NCBI RefSeq assembly: GCF_026125785.1 | Contig: NZ_JAHCKL010000001.1 | Location: 393,373 to 457,372, forward strand | Reading direction: 5' to 3' | From: Hydrogenophaga sp. | GTDB taxonomy: Bacteria > Pseudomonadota > Gammaproteobacteria > Burkholderiales > Burkholderiaceae_C | Length of the DNA: 64,000 bases | In this document: in pieces, positions 59,774 to 64,000 of the stretch | Layout of the letters: each line of letters starts with the position of its first letter | Numbering within the stretch: position 1 is the stretch's first letter | Notes under the pieces: generated by a model | The model's database searches: none | The model's input: the letters and a program-made list of their open reading frames with translations, nothing else | Told to the model about the DNA's origin: nothing | Made by a program: the position numbers and the translations under genes

Positions 59774-59827
59774 CTCGGTTACGTGACGGAGGCTAAGCGC
59801 TTGACAGACGCATCAAAACATGCTTGC
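59774..59827 (+). promoter_or_regulatory. Motif copy 2 with promoter-like boxes
   Basis: CTCGGTTACGTGACGGAGG (59774-59792) followed by TAAGCGC and a -35-like TTGACA (59801-59806); the -10 at the expected distance (TTGCAA) is weak. AGCGCTT and AAGCGCT flank the block as an inverted repeat. The block is almost identical to copy 1. Confidence 0.5.
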
Positions 59828-60201
59828 AAATCAAGATGCCGCATCCTGGGCAGGCATCGTTGATCACCTGCCGTGCCAAAAGGCCCATGCAAAATGGCAA
59901 ACGGCAGGGCCAGCCGGGGCGGCTGGCCGACGGGTAAACGGCCTTCTACTGGTTAAGGGCCCAATCCAAAGGGCCGCGCGTGCTCCTAAAGTCGTCGCAC
60001 GCGCGGGAAATGGCCTACGGGGACGGGAAAGGGCGTTTTACGGGCTATCGGTCAGCACCCGCGCGAGGCGCTCGGGCGCTGACGGCCCTGCCGCAGGGCG
60101 ACAAATCGCGTGGCGGGGCGCAGAGCGCGCGCGACCCTTCGATGAGCCAATCGTCTGACGCTGGGCCTAGCACATACCCGACCCGCTTGCAAGCGCTAAC
60201 C

Positions 60202-60257
60202 CTCGGTCACGTTTCCGAGGCTAGTCGGCTGACAGCAGGCCAGGCCATCGGCAGTAT
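60202..60257 (+). promoter_or_regulatory. Motif copy 3 with promoter boxes facing traI
   Basis: CTCGGTCACGTTTCCGAGG (60202-60220) is a related block with an inner CTCGG/CCGAG palindrome. CTGACA, 17 bases and CAGTAT follow on the plus strand, pointing to the genes at 60300-63569. Same order and spacing as the other two copies. Confidence 0.5.
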
Positions 60258-60299
60258 CGAAAGGGCCATGTTGACCAAGCCTTTGAGAGAGACTGATCC

Positions 60300-60452
60300 A
60301 TGCTGAGTCCGCAACCGAAACTGCCGTTGCACACCAAGCTGGTGATTGACCTGTGCGCAGGCGGCGGAGGTGCGAGTTGCGGCATGGAGCAGGCAATAGG
60401 CACGCATGCGGCCTGCCACCGCGAACCGGCACAGCTGCGCATGGCAGCGTAA
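60300..60452 (+). pseudogene. DNA cytosine methyltransferase remnant, N-terminus only
   Basis: ATG 60300 opens a 50-residue frame whose centre, LVIDLCAGGGGASCGMEQAI, is motif I of C5-cytosine methyltransferases (DLFAGGGG-SxG). The frame ends after HREPAQLRMAA at TAA 60450-60452. The catalytic PCQ motif and the rest are absent. In related ICEs a full methyltransferase often lies near the relaxase, so this copy is a deletion relic. Confidence 0.75.
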
Positions 60453-60601
60453 CGCCACCTGCGCGTATGACGATTGGGCTCTTGAACTGTTCTGCTGGCA
60501 TGGGGCGGTTCCATCGCGCCGATTGCGCGCACGCAGCCTGGTCAACAGTGATCCAGCGATTTGTAGATGCGACGGCCCTTGCAGGGCAGGGAGGTGCTGC
60601 C

Positions 60602-61147
60602 ATGGGCGACGAACCGGAGACACCCAAGGCGCTCAGCCAGCATGAACCACACCGCAGCAACCCGGAGTTTCCGCACTGGGGGCGCGATGAACTCGATCAC
60701 AGCCATGCCATCTTTGCGATCGCGGCGCACCTGCACAGCCTGGCGCTGGAGCACTGGACGCCGCGCATGGTGCGCTGGCTGTCCTTCTATGACGGCATCG
60801 AGCGCTGGGTCGATCCGGGACAAGAACCCTGCCTGTGCGTGCGCGATCTCCTGGCGACCTACGTGCTGCGCTTCAGCGGCGCAGACAGGCCGCGCAAGGC
60901 CAATGCAGGCCAGCTCAAGCAGTGCATCATTGACGATCTGCTGCGCCTCGACTTCCTGCGCTACCGCGCCTACTGGAGCCGCAGGATGTCTCAGGATGGC
61001 AATACCCTGGTCTGGGTGCCGCTGCAACAGTCCTGGCTGTCCTTCGTGGAACTTGCGCGCCCAGGCGATGAGCTGATGGTCTATCTGACCGACTGCCGGA
61101 TCACACCTCCGCTTGAGACACATCGCGTGTTTCTGAATCTGGAGTAG
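60602..61147 (+). CDS. Conserved hypothetical protein upstream of traI
   Basis: 181 residues from ATG 60602 behind GGGAGGTG. Tryptophan-rich alpha-helical segments (DELDHSHAIFAIAAHLHSLA, MVRWLSFYDGIERWVDPGQE). No catalytic motif seen. It ends four bases before the relaxase start, so the two are one transcript. A transfer accessory role is inferred from position. Confidence 0.7.
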   Translation: MGDEPETPKALSQHEPHRSNPEFPHWGRDELDHSHAIFAIAAHLHSLALEHWTPRMVRWLSFYDGIERWVDPGQEPCLCVRDLLATYVLRFSGADRPRKANAGQLKQCIIDDLLRLDFLRYRAYWSRRMSQDGNTLVWVPLQQSWLSFVELARPGDELMVYLTDCRITPPLETHRVFLNLE

Positions 61148-61151
61148 GGCA

Positions 61152-63569
61152 ATGATGCGGCGCTGGATCGCTGGTTACCGTGCCCTGCTGCACCGCAGCA
61201 GCAGCCAGCGCGCCGCAGGCCCTCAACAGGCCAGGCCAACGACCGACACCACGGCGCCCGGTCGCCCTGCGACTGTGGAGGGCACGGCCCAGGGCTGGAT
61301 CAGGGTGCTCGATGCCGAGGCACTGCTGGCGCAATTGCATGCGCAATCGGCGCTCGACGCCACCTGGCGGCAGTCACGCCTGGCTGCGCCCGTCTGGGAG
61401 CGCGACCTGTTGGGCTCCATCCATCGGTTTGCCGACTATGTGCAGCTGATGCCAGCCTCGGAATCGCACCACCATGCACACGCCGGCGGGCTGCTCGCGC
61501 ATACGCTGGAGATGGTGCTGGCGGCCGTAACCTGGCGCAACGGGCATTTCCTGCCCTCGGGTGCCCAGATAGAGCAGATTGACGCAGAGCGCGATGTGTG
61601 GACTTATGTGGTGTTCTACGCCGCCCTGCTGCATGACATTGCCAAGCCACTCACGGATCTGCGCATCCAGTGGCGCGCTTCCGGCATGGGTGAGACGCTG
61701 CGCTGGACGCCAGTGGCAGGCAACCTGGTGCAGCTGACCCAGGGCAGGGCGCAGGCTGAATATCGCGTGGAGTTCACGCCGAAGTCCTTGCGCGACTATG
61801 GCGCGCACAGCAAGCTCGCCCTGACTCTGCTCGGCCAGATTGCACCACCCTCGGCCTTGGCTTTCTTGGCTGGCACGCCGCAGGCCATGGATGCCCTGAC
61901 GCAATACCTGTCCGGCCAGGACAAAACCAGCCTGGTTGCGCGCATTGTGAGCCGCGCCGATCAGACCTCGACAGCCAAGGCACTCCTGGCGGGCAGCCGC
62001 GCACGTTTCGACACCGCAAGCAGCGTGCCCTTGATCGAGCTGCTGATGGGGGCCATCCGCGCCATGCTGGCCAGCGGCACCGCGCTGCCGCTGAACCGTT
62101 CCGGAGCTGCGGGCTGGGTGCATGACGGGTCGGTATGGTTTGTCGCAAAACGCCTGGCGGACGCGGTGCGCACCTGGCTGCGCGAACATGCGCCCGAGGA
62201 GAGCATTCCCGGCGACAGCAAGAACGATCGCCTGTTCGACACCTGGCAGGAATATGGCTGCATCCAGCCCAATCCACACACCGGCCAAGCGGTCTGGTAT
62301 GTGGTGGTACAGGGCAATGCCAGTGCGCCGCAGGGCGAGGGCGGTGCAGCCGCTGACGAAGCGGCCGGCTACTCGCACCAACTCACCATGCTCCGGTTTC
62401 CGCTGGCGCGTCTCTATGACGATGCAACCCGGTACCCGCCGGTGATGACTGGGCGCATCGAAGTCAGGGACAAGCGGCCGAAGGAAGATCCGTCCGCTCA
62501 GGCAAGCGCCGATGAGGCTGCAACAGCCACGTCCCTGGAGCCTGTGCCACGCACTCTGGAGCCGGAAACTGAAGCAGAACCAACCGCACCGCAGGAAGCT
62601 GCAACAGCTGCGCCCATCCAAGGCAAAAAGCCTGCTGCAGCTGCTGGAACCCAGCTGCGTGCGCCAGCATTCAACAAGCCCAAGGCTGGCGCAGAACCTG
62701 CGGGCAAGAATTCCAAGCATGCTGCAGGGCCGGGCCAGCGCCAGGCCACACCAGCTGTGTCGAAATCTTCCCGGACTGTGCCAACCGGTGAAATCACCGT
62801 TGGCGGGGGTGTCGATGGCTGTGATGCGGACGATGGTCTGCTGGGCGATGACGATGATGTGCGGCAACTGCCCGACAAGCACGTGACGGCGCCAGGCCCG
62901 TCCCATGCCGGCCAGAGCGCCAAACCACGGCAGAACGGCCATCAGCATGCGGCACAACCCGCGCCCAAGGCACAAAAATCTGCGCCAGGCACACCGCGCG
63001 AAGGGCAAACAGCTGCACCAGCAGCCCAACAGCACCAAACTGCAGCAATTGCCTCGACGCCAGTGCGTGCCAAGCCGCATCTCGTCCAGCCCATGTTTGG
63101 CCCGGCAGAACCCGGCCCGGTGCTACTGGCGCCCCAGTTGCCCGAGTTGCCGCAGGAGGCCGCAGCGCGCAAGGCCGAGCCCAGCCAGATGGCGTTGGCC
63201 TTCATGCAGTGGCTGCAGCAAGGCCTTGCCAGCCGGCAAATCAAATACAACGAAGCTGGTGCGCCGGTTCATTTCACGGCCGAGGGCATGGCGCTGGTGT
63301 CACCGCTGATTTTCAAGCTGTATGCCAGCGAAACCGGCCCCCAGTCGCAGGTCGATACCGATGGCCTGCAGGTGCAGCGCGAGGTCATCAAGGCCGGCTG
63401 GCACCGCATGACCAGTGCCCAGGGCAGCGGCCGACTCAACATCCTGCGCTATGCGGTGCTGGGCCGCGGCGGTGTCGCGGTGGGTAAGATTTCTGCGGTC
63501 GTGCTCACCGAACCCGATCGCTGGGTCATGCCTGTGCCGCCCGCCAACCCGGTGTTGCAACTGGCATGA
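61152..63569 (+). CDS. traI: MOBH-family relaxase TraI
   Basis: 805 residues. The MOBH relaxase core (TraI_2 domain) has the HD-type metal motif: HHHAHAGGLLAHTLEMV near residue 108 and LLHDIAKP near 160, with VWFVAKRLADAVR. Residues 440-660 are a low-complexity Ala/Pro/Gln-rich linker. The C-terminal domain QMALAFMQWLQQGLASRQIK ... FHFTAEGMAL-type sequence (VHFTAEGMALVSPLIFKLYA) is the TraI_2_C domain. It nicks oriT and pilots the DNA. ATG at 61152 or 61155. Confidence 0.95.
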   Translation: MMRRWIAGYRALLHRSSSQRAAGPQQARPTTDTTAPGRPATVEGTAQGWIRVLDAEALLAQLHAQSALDATWRQSRLAAPVWERDLLGSIHRFADYVQLMPASESHHHAHAGGLLAHTLEMVLAAVTWRNGHFLPSGAQIEQIDAERDVWTYVVFYAALLHDIAKPLTDLRIQWRASGMGETLRWTPVAGNLVQLTQGRAQAEYRVEFTPKSLRDYGAHSKLALTLLGQIAPPSALAFLAGTPQAMDALTQYLSGQDKTSLVARIVSRADQTSTAKALLAGSRARFDTASSVPLIELLMGAIRAMLASGTALPLNRSGAAGWVHDGSVWFVAKRLADAVRTWLREHAPEESIPGDSKNDRLFDTWQEYGCIQPNPHTGQAVWYVVVQGNASAPQGEGGAAADEAAGYSHQLTMLRFPLARLYDDATRYPPVMTGRIEVRDKRPKEDPSAQASADEAATATSLEPVPRTLEPETEAEPTAPQEAATAAPIQGKKPAAAAGTQLRAPAFNKPKAGAEPAGKNSKHAAGPGQRQATPAVSKSSRTVPTGEITVGGGVDGCDADDGLLGDDDDVRQLPDKHVTAPGPSHAGQSAKPRQNGHQHAAQPAPKAQKSAPGTPREGQTAAPAAQQHQTAAIASTPVRAKPHLVQPMFGPAEPGPVLLAPQLPELPQEAAARKAEPSQMALAFMQWLQQGLASRQIKYNEAGAPVHFTAEGMALVSPLIFKLYASETGPQSQVDTDGLQVQREVIKAGWHRMTSAQGSGRLNILRYAVLGRGGVAVGKISAVVLTEPDRWVMPVPPANPVLQLA

Positions 63570-63725
63570 GGAGGTACACATCAAGGTGCTCGTCGATCCC
63601 GGTCGGCGTGCGGATTCGTCCACATCGGTTGACACACACCAAGGGCGTGGCTAGAGTGCGGAGCGTGTGCAGTTCAGTGAGGATCAAGGCAGCAACACAG
63701 CGAGCGGCGCAGGTAGGTGACTAGG

Positions 63726-63750
63726 AAAGGCTTGACGGCCTTTTTTCTTT
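63726..63750 (+). terminator. Intrinsic terminator after traI
   Basis: AAAGGC (63726-63731) pairs with GCCTTT (63738-63743), with a 6-base loop and a T-rich tail, about 155 bases after the traI stop. Confidence 0.7.
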
Positions 63751-63907
63751 ACCCACCAATAAGAGACAATGTATATTATGTAAAATTAAAGAGGCGCAGA
63801 AACCCGGCCCACAACTTGCTCCATGGCTGTTGACACAAGTGAGGTCTGCCAACGTCACTGCTTTTGCCTGCCAACAAGCACAAGTTGGGCGTGCCAACGA
63901 GCCTCAG

Positions 63908-64000
63908 ATGGTCCGAATGCCCAAAACAGTCAAGTTGCCTCAGCTCAACGATGAAATTCAGGCTGTTATCTGGGCGAATCGACGTGGCGTACCGTTCACC
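63908..64000 (+). CDS. Start of an unidentified gene (partial)
   Basis: From ATG 63908 or 63917 the frame reads MPKTVKLPQLNDEIQAVIWA to the window end. Too short to identify. The upstream region 63751-63907 is AT-rich (TATATTATG) and could hold a promoter. There is no clear ribosome site before either ATG. Confidence 0.4.
   Translation, partial: MVRMPKTVKLPQLNDEIQAVIWANRRGVPFT

Larger units (their letters stand above)
59583..60299. other. 717-base non-coding region rich in inverted repeats: oriT candidate
   Basis: No gene between the minus-strand transfer operon and the plus-strand relaxase group. Inverted repeats: GGCCAGCC (59908-59915)/GGCTGGCC (59921-59928), GCGCGTGC (59976-59983)/GCACGCGC (59997-60004) and TCAGC-CCCG/CGGG-GCTGA at about 60050-60082. 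Two copies of the motif near promoters lie at 59774 and 60202. Position next to a MOBH relaxase and between divergent transfer genes fits an oriT; the nick site is not identified. Confidence 0.5.

Noticed and set aside
1-64000. CRISPR arrays, rRNA and tRNA genes
   Set aside because: No spaced short repeats and no cloverleaf or rRNA segments were recognised by eye; a tRNA att site may lie outside the window.

Overview
The window is GC-rich and almost entirely accessory DNA. It looks like most of an integrative and conjugative element (ICE) of the ICEclc / PAGI-2 / PFGI-1 type, with a GI-type (MPF_G) type IV secretion system and a MOBH relaxase. The host is probably a betaproteobacterium of the Comamonadaceae or a relative. 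This is inferred from base composition, a Bug-type solute receptor and the cargo genes; no housekeeping gene is present to prove it.

Layout. 1-6120: tail of a tyrosine recombinase, a SNF2-type helicase, and an IS21-family element that itself carries a nested IS1595-family element. 6.3-9.3 kb: three toxin-antitoxin (TA) modules and a KfrA-like regulator. 9.3-15.4 kb: a block of ICE accessory genes (DUF3577, DUF3275, RadC-like, DUF6094 methyltransferase-like), each preceded by a structured leader. This block also holds two copies of a larger structured RNA with covarying stems. 15.4-20.4 kb: gene fragments broken by a Tn554/GIT-like recombinase module, itself damaged by an IS256-family remnant. 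20.4-24.9 kb: lower-GC DNA with an unknown protein, a receiver-like plus histidine-kinase pair, an attC-like hairpin and a PIN-domain protein. 24.9-30.6 kb: a mobile acyl-CoA catabolic cluster with a divergent IclR regulator. 30.6-35.4 kb: integrase and umuC remnants, a nuclease, a XerC-like recombinase and a TA island between 27-bp direct repeats. 35.4-59.6 kb: the conjugation operons, all on the minus strand. 59.6-64 kb: a non-coding region rich in inverted repeats (oriT candidate), a broken cytosine methyltransferase, and the MOBH relaxase TraI.

How it works together. TraI (61152-63569) would nick at an origin near 59.6-60.3 kb. TraD (53601-55883) would couple the DNA to a channel built from VirB4 and the TraG-, TraB-, TraK-, TraU- and TraH-like proteins. 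TA modules stabilise the element, and the acyl-CoA cluster is the likely selectable cargo. A conserved upstream motif plus -35 box occurs three times (38308, 59774, 60202) and may co-regulate transfer genes.

The most interesting unexplained items are the duplicated structured RNA (12005-12121 and 13925-14054), the repeated leader hairpins, the three-site motif, and the kinase/receiver pair beside an attC-like site.
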